A model generated the notes under the pieces. The model had not been told where the DNA came from and made no database searches. It saw only the letters and a list, made by a program, of their open reading frames with translations. From positions 1-64,000 of the forward strand of contig SCQH01000059.1 of NCBI GenBank assembly GCA_004321925.1: DNA of 64,000 nucleotides, written 5' to 3'. Of the stretch, positions 9,545-18,043 are shown piece after piece. A program made the position numbers and the translations under genes. Source of the stretch: Nitrospirota bacterium (GTDB lineage Bacteria; Nitrospirota; Thermodesulfovibrionia; Thermodesulfovibrionales; UBA6898). Numbering within the stretch: the first letter of the stretch is position 1; each line of letters starts with the position of its first letter.

Positions 9545-10587
9545 TGGTGGAAAGGACACTGAGCTATTCCGAAGCGCTGCGTGAGGCCCTGGAGCAGGAA
9601 ATGGCGGCAGACCCGACGGTCGTTCTTTTTGGACTGGGCGTGGATGATCCCAAAGCCATCCTTGGTACCACAAAAGGGCTGCTTGAACGATTCGGTCAGG
9701 AGAGGGTCTTTGACACCCCCCTGGCAGAGGACGGCATGACCGGCGCTGCCATTGGTATGGCCCTTGCGGGCCTGAGGCCGGTGCATGTTCATATCAGGAT
9801 GGATTTTCTGCTCCTTGCCATGAACCAGATCATCAATATGGCGGCAAAGATGCATTATATGTTCGGGGGAGACCTTTATGCTCCCCTTGTCATCCGTTCG
9901 ATGATAGGGAAGAGCTGGGGGCAGGGACCGCAGCATTCCCAAAGCATCTATCCGCTTTTTATGAATGTCCCCGGTCTGAAGATCGTCGCGCCGACAACTC
10001 CGTATGATGCAAAGGGCTGCATGGTGCAGGCCATTCGCGACAATAACCCGGTTCTGTATATTGAGCACCGGCATCTGTACTATCAGAAGGGTTATGTCCC
10101 CGACCATCTGTATACCGTTCCCTTCGGCAAGGCCCGGGTCCTGAATCCGGGTGATGATATCACGTTGGTCGGTGTATCCCAGATGGCAGTTGAATGCCTG
10201 AGGGCGGCCAGACATCTTGAGGAGATCGGCATAAAAGCAGAGGTCATCGATCCGGTATCGCTGTATCCTCTTGACATCGAAACGATCAGCGCCTCGGCTG
10301 TCAGGACAGGACACCTGATCATCGTGGATAACTCCTGGATGACATGCGGCGCCGGCTCCGAGATCCTTGCCGTGCTTGCTGAGCGGGGGCTGCTGAAGAA
10401 GATCGATGTCCGGCGCATGGGTTTTGCTCATACGGCTTGTCCGACCACTCCGACGCTCGAAGCGCATTTTTATCCAGATGCCGGGAAGATAGCGGTCAGC
10501 GCTCATGACATGCTGAGCCCGGGGAAGAGATGGTCTCCGGCCGGTGAACTGCATCGGGAAGAAGTGGAATTTAAAGGTCCGTTCTAG
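9544..10587 (+). CDS. TPP-dependent dehydrogenase E1 component, beta subunit (transketolase-like)
   Basis: A 347-residue E1 beta subunit: N-terminal transketolase pyrimidine-binding domain (about residues 4-175; DTPLAEDGMTGAAIG carries the glutamate that activates TPP; QHSQS and PGLKIVAPTTPYDAKG are typical) and a C-terminal transketolase domain (about 195-320). Its ATG overlaps the TAA of the alpha subunit, so the two are made together and should form the usual alpha2-beta2 enzyme. There is no lipoyl-bearing partner in the window. Decarboxylation of pyruvate or another 2-oxoacid and transfer of the acyl unit to a keto sugar is the inferred role. A stand-alone oxidoreductase such as an acetoin dehydrogenase part is the alternative. 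Confidence 0.85.
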   Translation: MVERTLSYSEALREALEQEMAADPTVVLFGLGVDDPKAILGTTKGLLERFGQERVFDTPLAEDGMTGAAIGMALAGLRPVHVHIRMDFLLLAMNQIINMAAKMHYMFGGDLYAPLVIRSMIGKSWGQGPQHSQSIYPLFMNVPGLKIVAPTTPYDAKGCMVQAIRDNNPVLYIEHRHLYYQKGYVPDHLYTVPFGKARVLNPGDDITLVGVSQMAVECLRAARHLEEIGIKAEVIDPVSLYPLDIETISASAVRTGHLIIVDNSWMTCGAGSEILAVLAERGLLKKIDVRRMGFAHTACPTTPTLEAHFYPDAGKIAVSAHDMLSPGKRWSPAGELHREEVEFKGPF

Positions 10588-10617
10588 GAAAAATCTGAGC
10601 AGGGGGAATGATCATAT

Positions 10618-11610
10618 ATGAAAGTACTCATAACAGGTGTCACAGGGTTCGTCGGGAGTCATCTTGCAGAATATATACTTAATCTGAACGAAGGCCATGA
10701 TATATATGGCCTCTGCAGGTGGAGAAGTCCGAAAGACAACCTGATCAATGTCTATAACAAAATTAAACTGCTTGAGGCTGACCTCTGCGATCTCAGCGCC
10801 CTGACGAGACATTTCAGGGCTGTCAGGCCGGATATCATCTTTCACCTTGCAGCGCAGAGCTATGTTCTCACGAGCTTCAACTCACCCATTCAGACCCTCA
10901 CCGCGAATGTCATCGGGACGACAAACCTCCTTGAGGCAGTCAGGCTGTCCGACATTGATCCGGTGATCCATATTTGCTCATCGTCAGAGGTCTATGGCCA
11001 GGTGACCGAGGCCGACCTTCCGATAACTGAGGCCTGCCCGTTCAGGCCTGCCTCGCCGTATGCCGTCAGCAAGGTAGGAGAGGATATGGTCGGACTTCAG
11101 TACTGGCTTTCCTACAAGATCAAAACTATCCGCACGAGGATGTTCACCCATACGGGCCCCCGAAGGGGGGATGTCTTTGCCTTTTCAGCATTTGCCAAGC
11201 AGATCGCTGCCGCAGAACTTGGCCTGAAAGAGCCTGTTGTGCGTGTCGGAAATCTGAACTCTGTCCGGACGATATGCGATGTAAGAGATGCGGTGAAGGC
11301 TTACTGGATCATGGTCAATACCTGCAAACCGGGCGAGGTCTATAATATCGGGGGAAACCAGACGGTCACCATCGGGGACGGACTCCAGAAACTCCTGGGT
11401 TTTGCAAGAACGAAGCTTGAAGTCAGGGTCGACCCTGAACTTCTGAGACCTTCTGATGTGACACTCCAGATCCCGAGCACCGAGAAGTTTCAGAAGGAAA
11501 CCGGATGGAAGCCCGAGATCCCGCTCGAAAAGACCCTGCTTGACATCCTCGATTATTGGAGAGAAGAGCTCTCGAGAAACCCCTGGAAGGCCCTCACCGT
11601 AGAGAAGTAG
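10618..11610 (+). CDS. GDP-mannose 4,6-dehydratase family SDR (likely GDP-heptose or GDP-mannose 4,6-dehydratase)
   Basis: A 330-residue extended short-chain dehydrogenase. The NAD(P) motif is GVTGFVG (residues 7-13), the catalytic Tyr/Lys are Y148 and K152 (PYAVSK), with SSSEVYG before them and TGPRRGD after, the last typical of GDP-mannose 4,6-dehydratases (Gmd). The enzyme oxidises C4 and removes water across C5-C6 to give a 4-keto-6-deoxy sugar. Because the operon also encodes a GDP-heptose-forming kinase and guanylyltransferase, the substrate may be GDP-D-glycero-alpha-D-manno-heptose, as for DmhA of Yersinia and Campylobacter. GDP-mannose is the other choice. ATG 10618 is used; GGGGGAATG lies upstream. 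Confidence 0.8.
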   Translation: MKVLITGVTGFVGSHLAEYILNLNEGHDIYGLCRWRSPKDNLINVYNKIKLLEADLCDLSALTRHFRAVRPDIIFHLAAQSYVLTSFNSPIQTLTANVIGTTNLLEAVRLSDIDPVIHICSSSEVYGQVTEADLPITEACPFRPASPYAVSKVGEDMVGLQYWLSYKIKTIRTRMFTHTGPRRGDVFAFSAFAKQIAAAELGLKEPVVRVGNLNSVRTICDVRDAVKAYWIMVNTCKPGEVYNIGGNQTVTIGDGLQKLLGFARTKLEVRVDPELLRPSDVTLQIPSTEKFQKETGWKPEIPLEKTLLDILDYWREELSRNPWKALTVEK

Positions 11611-11611
11611 C

Positions 11612-13087
11612 ATGGCGAAAAAACTTGATGTCGTTCTTATTAATCCGGGCGACCGGAAACAGGTCTATCAGGGGCTTGCCGCTGATCTGTCGGCAGTTGA
11701 GCCTCCTTTCTGGGTTGCGGTAATCGCTGCGTACCTGAGGAACATTGGTTTGGGCGTTGAGATCATCGATGCCAATGCCGAAAATATAACGCCGGACGAG
11801 ACAGCTGCCCGTGTTAATGCGCTCAACCCGTCTCTTGCCGCAGTCATCGTCTACGGCTCCCAGCCATCCGGGTCTACCCAGAACATGACCATTGCCGGCA
11901 GGATCTGCCGGAGCCTTAAAGAGAACTCTTCAGCAAAAGTTGCCCTGGGAGGGCTGCATCCCTCGGCACTGCCCAAGCGCACACTTGAAGAGGAGTCTGT
12001 CGATTTTGTGATCGAAGGGGAGGGGCCGTTCACCCTGCAGGCGCTGCTTGAAGCACTCCGGTCCCCCGTGGCGGATCTCAGCCGGGTGCCCGGACTCTGG
12101 TACTATGACAAGGGTGTTGTCAGAAGCAATCCGCGGGCTGAACTCATCCGCGACCTTGACAAAGCGCTGCCGGTGGCTGCCTGGGACCTGCTGCCGATGA
12201 ATAAATACCGGGCGCACAACTGGCACTGCTTCGACGATATTGATCACCGCATGCCCTATGGCGCCATCTATACGAGTCTCGGATGTCCCTATAACTGTGT
12301 CTTCTGCTGCATCAATGCTCCCTTTGGAGGCCCCGGGATACGCTACCGGAGCCCTGAGCTGGTGGTCAGCGAGATCAGCCTGCTGGTTGAACAATACGGC
12401 ATAAAGAATATCAAGGTAGTGGATGAACTGTTTGTGCTGAACGAAAGGCATTATATGACTATCGTCGATATGCTCCTGCCGAAGGGGTATGACCTGAATT
12501 TCTGGGTCTATGCACGTGTTGATACGGTAAAACCCGAAAACCTCGATAAGATGAAAAAGGCCGGCATGAACTGGTTTGCTCTGGGGATTGAATCGGCCAA
12601 CCCGGACATCAGGGACCAGGCATCAAAGAGGATGAAGGTGCAGGATATCAAGCAGGTCGTCCGGAATGTCCAGGATGCCGGGATACGGGTCATCGGCAAC
12701 TACATCTTCGGACTCCCTGAGGATACCCGTGAGACCATGCAGGAGACACTCGACATGGCCATTGACCTGAACTGCGAGTTTGCAAACTTTTATTCTGCAA
12801 TGGCGTATCCCGGATCGAAGCTCTATGAGATCGCTCTCAAGGAAGGCTGGGACCTTCCCACGACATGGCACGGTTATTCACAGCACGCATACGAAACCTT
12901 GCCTCTTCCGACGAAGCATATCACTGCCCGGGAGGTCCTGAGGTTCAGGGACAATGCCTTTCATGCCTATTTTTCCAACCCCGGATACCTTGAAATGGTG
13001 GGAAGGAAGTTCGGCGACCATATCACGTCGCATATTCAGACGATGAGCTCGGTCAAACTGCCGAGAAAAATCTTGGAAGGAGAATGA
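11612..13087 (+). CDS. B12-binding-domain radical SAM protein (sugar-operon member)
   Basis: A 491-residue enzyme with an N-terminal cobalamin-type Rossmann domain (about residues 5-155, GGLHPSALPKRT near 113-124) and a radical SAM core with C225, C229 and C232 (CPYNCVFC) after TSLG. It starts two bases after the stop of the 4,6-dehydratase gene and precedes the heptose kinase, so it is very likely part of the same pathway. Possible jobs are C-methylation of a sugar ring or another radical step; no substrate can be read from sequence. It shares domain order with the enzyme at 1620 but is clearly a different protein. Confidence 0.85.
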   Translation: MAKKLDVVLINPGDRKQVYQGLAADLSAVEPPFWVAVIAAYLRNIGLGVEIIDANAENITPDETAARVNALNPSLAAVIVYGSQPSGSTQNMTIAGRICRSLKENSSAKVALGGLHPSALPKRTLEEESVDFVIEGEGPFTLQALLEALRSPVADLSRVPGLWYYDKGVVRSNPRAELIRDLDKALPVAAWDLLPMNKYRAHNWHCFDDIDHRMPYGAIYTSLGCPYNCVFCCINAPFGGPGIRYRSPELVVSEISLLVEQYGIKNIKVVDELFVLNERHYMTIVDMLLPKGYDLNFWVYARVDTVKPENLDKMKKAGMNWFALGIESANPDIRDQASKRMKVQDIKQVVRNVQDAGIRVIGNYIFGLPEDTRETMQETLDMAIDLNCEFANFYSAMAYPGSKLYEIALKEGWDLPTTWHGYSQHAYETLPLPTKHITAREVLRFRDNAFHAYFSNPGYLEMVGRKFGDHITSHIQTMSSVKLPRKILEGE

Positions 13088-13128
13088 ATACGCATGACGA
13101 AATACAGACCGTGTTCTGAAAGGCTGCC

Positions 13129-14127
13129 ATGATCATCAGCAGAACACCTTTCCGCATCTCGTTTTTTGGTGGCGGCACTGACTATCCTGTCTGGTACCGG
13201 GAGAACAGCGGCGTTGTCCTGTCGACGACGATCAATAAATACTGTTACCTGAGCTGCAGGCGGCTTCCGCCGTTCTTCGAATATAAACACCGGATCGTTT
13301 ATTCAAAGACCGAACTTTCTTCGACGATCGATTCCATTGTTCACCCTGCAGTGAGGGAGACCTTCCGGTTCATGCATATCGACGAGGGGCTCGAGATCCA
13401 TCATGATGGTGATCTGCCAGCACGCTCCGGGCTCGGGTCGAGTTCATCGTTCACGGTCGGGCTGCTGAACGCCCTTCACGCTTTAAAGGGCAAGATGATA
13501 TCCAAAGAGCAGCTTGCCAAACATGCGATCTTTATCGAACAGCAGATGATAAAGGAGGACGTTGGTTCTCAGGACCAGATAGCAGCTGCATTCGGCGGTT
13601 TTAACCTTATCAAGTTCACTCGGGATGATCTTTTCAGTGTCAATACCGTTGTACTGAACCGGGAAAAACTCCAGGCCCTGGAAGACCATATGCTGCTGAT
13701 GTTCACCGGGTTTTCCCGGACCGCCGCTGAAATAGCGAAGGAGCAGATCAAGGAGACACCCAAAAAAGGGAAGGAATTGATCGCGATGGCACAGATGGTC
13801 GATGAGGCGCTCCTCATCCTGAACCGGGAAAGTGATGATGTCACTGACTTCGGGAAACTGCTTCACGAGGCCTGGCTCCTGAAACGGAGCCTGACGAACA
13901 AGATATCGAATCCCCAGATCGATGAGATCTATAGCGCCGCACGTGAGGCGGGGGCTTTGGGCGGGAAGCTTCTCGGAGCGGGTGGTGGGGGCTTCATGCT
14001 GCTCTTTGCCAGACCTGAAGACCATGCCGTGATCAGGGAGCGGTTGCAGGCATTTCTTTTTGTGCCCTTCCAGTTTGAGAATTCCGGCAGTCAGATCGTT
14101 GTGTATCAGCCTGACGGGCTTTACTGA
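13129..14127 (+). CDS. hddA: GHMP kinase, D-glycero-alpha-D-manno-heptose 7-phosphate kinase type
   Basis: A 332-residue GHMP-superfamily kinase. It opens with RTPFRISFFGGGTDYP, typical of HddA-type sugar kinases, has the ATP-binding loop LPARSGLGSSSS (residues 96-107), and ends with the GGKLLGAGGGGF loop. HddA phosphorylates C1 of D-glycero-D-manno-heptose 7-phosphate on the way to GDP-heptose. The gene directly after it is an HddC-like guanylyltransferase, three bases downstream, which strongly supports the heptose assignment. GmhA and GmhB, needed for the earlier steps, are not in the window. A fucose/galactose-type kinase is a weaker alternative. Confidence 0.82.
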   Translation: MIISRTPFRISFFGGGTDYPVWYRENSGVVLSTTINKYCYLSCRRLPPFFEYKHRIVYSKTELSSTIDSIVHPAVRETFRFMHIDEGLEIHHDGDLPARSGLGSSSSFTVGLLNALHALKGKMISKEQLAKHAIFIEQQMIKEDVGSQDQIAAAFGGFNLIKFTRDDLFSVNTVVLNREKLQALEDHMLLMFTGFSRTAAEIAKEQIKETPKKGKELIAMAQMVDEALLILNRESDDVTDFGKLLHEAWLLKRSLTNKISNPQIDEIYSAAREAGALGGKLLGAGGGGFMLLFARPEDHAVIRERLQAFLFVPFQFENSGSQIVVYQPDGLY

Positions 14128-14130
14128 TGG

Positions 14131-14862
14131 ATGTCTGACCTTCCTGCTCTTGCTGAAATCGATGTCCTTATCCTCTGCGGGGGGATCGGCAGCCGGCTGA
14201 AGCCGGCGGTCTCGGACAGGCCAAAGCCGATGGCAGAAATCAGCGACCGGCCCTTCCTGGATATCCTCATCGACCATGTATCAGGTTTCGGGTTCAGTCG
14301 TTTTATTCTCTGCACCGGGTATATGAAGGACAGCATAAGCGGGTATTACCGGAATAAGACCGCCCCCGTCGAAATCGTATTCTCTGAAGAAGAGATGGCG
14401 CTGGGCACCGGCGGTGCTCTCCGGAATGCAGAAGGTCATATAAAGAGCAGGAGCTTTATCGTCATGAATGGCGACTCGTTTTGCCCCATGAATTACAGAG
14501 AATTCACTGAGTTTCATTTTGCAAGGAAGTCCGTGATATCCCTGGCCCTGTCATATGTCAGCGATGCATCAGAGTATGGGATCGTCGAATGTGATTCCTC
14601 CTTCCGGGTAACATCATTTTCCGAGAAGGGTAAAAAAAAGGAAGGCCTGGTCAACACGGGCATTTACCTGATGGAACGTCAGGTCTTGTCCCGGATCCCC
14701 GCAGGCAGGGCCTATTCTCTTGAATATGATCTTTTTCCCTCGTATATAGGACAGGGTTTTTACGGCTATACTACCGGAGAAGGATTTATTGATATAGGAA
14801 CACCTGAGCGCTACGATAAGGCGCGTACACTATTATCACAACGATACAGGAAGGAGACATAG
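14131..14862 (+). CDS. hddC: Nucleotidyltransferase, D-glycero-alpha-D-manno-heptose 1-phosphate guanylyltransferase type
   Basis: A 243-residue sugar nucleotidyltransferase with the signature LCGGIGSRLKP...DRPKPM (residues 15-34) and MNGDSF for metal and sugar phosphate binding. It is short, as HddC and other single-domain enzymes are. It follows the HddA-type kinase with a three-base gap, so its likely product is GDP-D-glycero-alpha-D-manno-heptose. Its stop codon is directly followed by the ATG of the DegT-fold gene, and its last codons (AAG GAG ACA) provide that gene's ribosome site. The nucleotide (GTP rather than CTP or dTTP) is inferred from context. Confidence 0.8.
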   Translation: MSDLPALAEIDVLILCGGIGSRLKPAVSDRPKPMAEISDRPFLDILIDHVSGFGFSRFILCTGYMKDSISGYYRNKTAPVEIVFSEEEMALGTGGALRNAEGHIKSRSFIVMNGDSFCPMNYREFTEFHFARKSVISLALSYVSDASEYGIVECDSSFRVTSFSEKGKKKEGLVNTGIYLMERQVLSRIPAGRAYSLEYDLFPSYIGQGFYGYTTGEGFIDIGTPERYDKARTLLSQRYRKET

Positions 14863-16092
14863 ATGGGTGGCGGAATAATACGAATACCTTTTGGGACCAT
14901 GACCATAACCGAGAGGTCGAAACAACTGGTGATCGAGGCGCTTGATCGCGGCCGGGTTTCAAGCGGCAGGTATGTCAGGGAATTTGAGAAGAAGTTTGCA
15001 GAGCTGGTTGGAGCCCGGGAGGCGGTGGCCGTGAGTACGGGCACGGACGCCGATGCGCTGGCACTGGCGGTCCTGTATGATTTGGGGGCGAGTCGGGGGG
15101 ATGAGGTCATCATACCGGCACTTTCCTTTGTCGCGACGGGCAATGCGGTCCTCCAGGCAGGTTTTACTCCGGTATTTGTCGATGTCGAGCGTGAGACCCT
15201 CAATATCGATCCCTCAAAAATTGAGGCGGCGATCACCCCGAAGACGCGCGCGATCATGCCGGTACATCTCATGGGCAAACCTGCTGAAATGGATTCGATC
15301 AAGGCCATTGCTGTTCGTCATAAACTCCTTGTTATTGAAGACGCTGCCGAGGCCCATGGAGCTGTCTATAAGGGCAAAAATGCCGGAACCCTGTGCGACA
15401 TGGGTGCCTTCAGCCTCTATGTTGCCCACATTATCAGCACCGTCGAGGGGGGGATCATTACAACGGACAATGAGTCCTATGCCGGGGTACTGAGGTCGCT
15501 CCGCAGCCATGGAAGGGCCTGCAAGTGCGAGAGTTGCGTGCTTAATACTGCCAGTGCCTTTTGCGCAAAGAGATTCCAGTTCGGTGAGAACGCTGATATC
15601 AGGTTTGTCTTTGAACGAGTCGGTTTTTCGTCTAAAATGAACGAACTTGAGGCAGCTGTCGGCCTGGGCAATCTGGACATCTATAATGAGATCCTGAATA
15701 AGCGGAGGGAGAACCTGTATTATCTGCTCGATAAGTTCAAGGCCTTCAGTCAGTATTTCATGACATTATCAAAGGAACCATACGAGGAGATCGGGCCGCA
15801 TGCCCTCCCCATGATCATCCGGGAGGGCTCGGGATTTACACGGTCTGACCTGACCGCTTATCTCGAGAAGAACGGGATCGATACAAGGACTCTCTTCAAT
15901 TCCATTCCGACGCAATGTCAGGGATTCGCCTACCTTGGCCATAAGATGGGTGATTTCCCGAATGCCGAGTATATCGGTGAACAGGGCATCCATATCGGTG
16001 TCCATCAGGACATCGGCCGGAGGGAATGCGATTATATCCTTGACGTGATTGAAAAGTTTATTTCGGGACATACTCTATCCAAAAAACAATGA
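14863..16092 (+). CDS. DegT/DnrJ/EryC1-fold sugar 3-dehydratase-like protein with His in place of the PLP lysine
   Basis: A 409-residue aspartate-aminotransferase-fold protein of the DegT family. The cofactor aspartate is D160 (VIEDAAEAHG). Where aminotransferases have the PLP-binding lysine, this protein has H189 (SLYVAHIISTVEGG). That change marks the 3-dehydratase branch: ColD (GDP-4-keto-6-deoxymannose 3-dehydratase) and RfbH/E1 (CDP-4-keto-6-deoxyglucose 3-dehydratase). Cysteines C178, C220, C222, C225 and C234 lie in the region where RfbH/E1 binds a [2Fe-2S] cluster, though spacing differs from E1. It probably removes the C3 hydroxyl from the 4-keto-6-deoxy product of the upstream SDR, with PMP. 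No E3-type reductase gene is nearby. It starts at base 0 after hddC and overlaps the PilZ gene by four bases. Confidence 0.8.
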   Translation: MGGGIIRIPFGTMTITERSKQLVIEALDRGRVSSGRYVREFEKKFAELVGAREAVAVSTGTDADALALAVLYDLGASRGDEVIIPALSFVATGNAVLQAGFTPVFVDVERETLNIDPSKIEAAITPKTRAIMPVHLMGKPAEMDSIKAIAVRHKLLVIEDAAEAHGAVYKGKNAGTLCDMGAFSLYVAHIISTVEGGIITTDNESYAGVLRSLRSHGRACKCESCVLNTASAFCAKRFQFGENADIRFVFERVGFSSKMNELEAAVGLGNLDIYNEILNKRRENLYYLLDKFKAFSQYFMTLSKEPYEEIGPHALPMIIREGSGFTRSDLTAYLEKNGIDTRTLFNSIPTQCQGFAYLGHKMGDFPNAEYIGEQGIHIGVHQDIGRRECDYILDVIEKFISGHTLSKKQ

Positions 16093-16814
16093 ATCAGCCG
16101 TCCGGCAACAAGCGCAAGCACAGGAGATTTACCGTTGATGTCACCGCGGTCCAGGGGAATGCCTTCTTTGACAGCGAGGTGATCATCAATGATGTCAGCG
16201 TTACCGGGGTCTCCTTCCAGACGGACAAGCGGCCTGAGCAGGGTCAGGAGTATTATCTCCGGATCGTTGATGACCAGGCAGATATGGGCCTGCGGGGAAG
16301 GGTCATATGGGTTCTTGAAACCAGGGCTGATGCAGTTCATGAGGGAGAGCAGCAGCTCAGTTACACTGCAGGCATGCAGTTCATCGATCTCCAGCAGGAG
16401 TCTCTGGCGCATCTCATCAGCTTTATCGAGACCCATCTTATCGAACGTCATACGCTGATGAAGTTCCATGCGATGAGCGGCTGCAGGTGCAATATCAGGT
16501 TCCATGTTGACAGGAATGAAAAAGCATCGCTGAACCTGCCTGAGTCATACCGGGTGCGGGAGATAAGTCTGGGCGGCATGCTGATGGAGAGCCATCACCG
16601 GGTTGAACCCGGCAGCGTGCTCCACCTGGACATGACCATCCCCCCGGACCTCCATCTTAACTTTTCCGGCAGGGCAGTGTCCTGTGTTCCATCCGGCGAT
16701 CAGGTCGATCCGCGGTTCGATGTCGGGATCAGTTTTACTGACTTGCCTGAGCCTGACAGGGCTGGCCTCAAGGATTTCATACGCAGACGTTATCTTGAGG
16801 ATGCCGGCTTTTGA
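16089..16814 (+). CDS. Double PilZ-domain protein
   Basis: A 241-residue protein with two PilZ-like parts. The first (about residues 8-118) begins with KRKHRRFTVDV, matching the RxxxR c-di-GMP motif, and has NDVSVTGVSF for the D/NxSxxG motif. The second (about 125-237) has REISLGGML in the same role but a weaker arginine motif. It overlaps the stop of the DegT-fold gene (ATGA), so it is translationally coupled to the sugar operon. It may tie glycan production or export to c-di-GMP. A protein with the same two-part layout is encoded at 39490-40185. Confidence 0.8.
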   Translation: MNQPSGNKRKHRRFTVDVTAVQGNAFFDSEVIINDVSVTGVSFQTDKRPEQGQEYYLRIVDDQADMGLRGRVIWVLETRADAVHEGEQQLSYTAGMQFIDLQQESLAHLISFIETHLIERHTLMKFHAMSGCRCNIRFHVDRNEKASLNLPESYRVREISLGGMLMESHHRVEPGSVLHLDMTIPPDLHLNFSGRAVSCVPSGDQVDPRFDVGISFTDLPEPDRAGLKDFIRRRYLEDAGF

Positions 16815-17058
16815 TATACCCTGACCGGCCGGAACGCCTGACGGGCACATAAACCCAAAGCTCATTCCGCTGATCTCCGGCAGATGCTCATTCTTCCGCG
16901 TGGATCGTTTCGTCATTTCTCACGGTGTTCCCCCCTCCCTCACACTATTCCCCAAAGCCCTCTATTCAACATATATATATTATGCTACCATGGAAGAGAA
17001 GGAGCATTGCCGGGTGCGGTTGACGCTGACCGGTCGGCGCATATTTTCGAGGTGAAGC

Positions 17059-18039
17059 ATGAGAAACATGGTGACGTTATGGAAGCAGTACGCAGAGGGG
17101 TTTATGGTCGTCTGTTTTATTTCGGCGCTCATCCTGCCCCTGTGTATGGTGCTGCTGGGCTGCAGTGATCGAGATAAGCCGGTCAAAGTCGACTTCGCAA
17201 AGAAAGAAGAGGCAGCCCCGGTCCCTGCGGTGAATAGTGTTCAGCCGCTTCGGATTGCCGTCGGCGGCATGATCACCCCAAAAGAGGGCTTCGGCTATTA
17301 CCGCGCGTTCCTTGACTACCTGGCTGAAAAGCTTGGCCGGCCGGTCAAATTTGTGGACCGGCAGAATTATGCCGAGATAAATAAACTCCTGAGGACCGGG
17401 GAGGTGGATGTGGCCTTTGTCTGCGGCGGACCGTATGTGTCCGGAAAACGCGAGTTTGGGATGGAACTCCTGGTTGCTCCTGTGGCCTACGGCAAGTCTG
17501 TCTATTATTCCTACATTATTGTGCATAAGGACAGTCCCCTGGAACGGTTTGAGGATCTCCGGGGGAAGAGCTTCGGGTTTAGCGACCCCCTGTCGAACAC
17601 CGGGAAACTGGTCCCGACCGCGATGCTGGCGCGGATGGGTGAGACCCCGGAATCTTATTTCAGTAAGGTGGTTTATACAAAGACCCATGATAGATCCATC
17701 AGTGCCGTAGCAGAGCGAATTATCGACGGTGCTGCGGTAGACAGTCTCATCTGGGAGTATGCGAATCGCAGGAATCCTGTATTTACCTCAAAGACGAGGG
17801 TGATTCTCAAGTCTCCGCCCTACGGTATCCCCCCCGTTGTCGTGCGTCCCGGACTTTCTCCTGAACTCAAGAGCCGTATCCGCGGAGCTTTTCTCAATGC
17901 CCATCATGATCCCAAAGGGGAGGAGATCCTGAAGGAGATGATGATCGACCGGTTCGTTCCGATTGAGGATTCTGCCTATGATTCGATCCGGGAACTGGAG
18001 GGCTGGGTTGCACAGCAGCAAGGGAAAAAGCAGCCCTGA
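17059..18039 (+). CDS. PhnD-like phosphate/phosphonate-type substrate-binding lipoprotein
   Basis: A 326-residue periplasmic binding protein. A long signal segment ends in a lipobox (LLGC, C35), so it is a lipoprotein. The body fits the PhnD/phosphite-binding type: PLRIAVGGM...GFGYYRAFLDYL, CGGPYVSG, YYSYIIVHKDSPL and FGFSDPLSNTGKL. No ABC permease or ATPase follows; the next gene, four bases on, is a membrane histidine kinase. I infer a sensory role: the ligand-loaded protein signals to the kinase. A GAGG lies a few bases before the ATG. Confidence 0.85.
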   Translation: MRNMVTLWKQYAEGFMVVCFISALILPLCMVLLGCSDRDKPVKVDFAKKEEAAPVPAVNSVQPLRIAVGGMITPKEGFGYYRAFLDYLAEKLGRPVKFVDRQNYAEINKLLRTGEVDVAFVCGGPYVSGKREFGMELLVAPVAYGKSVYYSYIIVHKDSPLERFEDLRGKSFGFSDPLSNTGKLVPTAMLARMGETPESYFSKVVYTKTHDRSISAVAERIIDGAAVDSLIWEYANRRNPVFTSKTRVILKSPPYGIPPVVVRPGLSPELKSRIRGAFLNAHHDPKGEEILKEMMIDRFVPIEDSAYDSIRELEGWVAQQQGKKQP

Positions 18040-18043
18040 CCGG

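Noticed and set aside
8627-10554. Two long minus-strand frames opposite the E1 alpha/beta genes
   Set aside because: Both are shadows of well-defined TPP enzymes with full motifs on the plus strand.
8588-10587. Pyruvate dehydrogenase complex
   Set aside because: No lipoyl E2 or E3 gene nearby; all neighbours are nucleotide-sugar genes.
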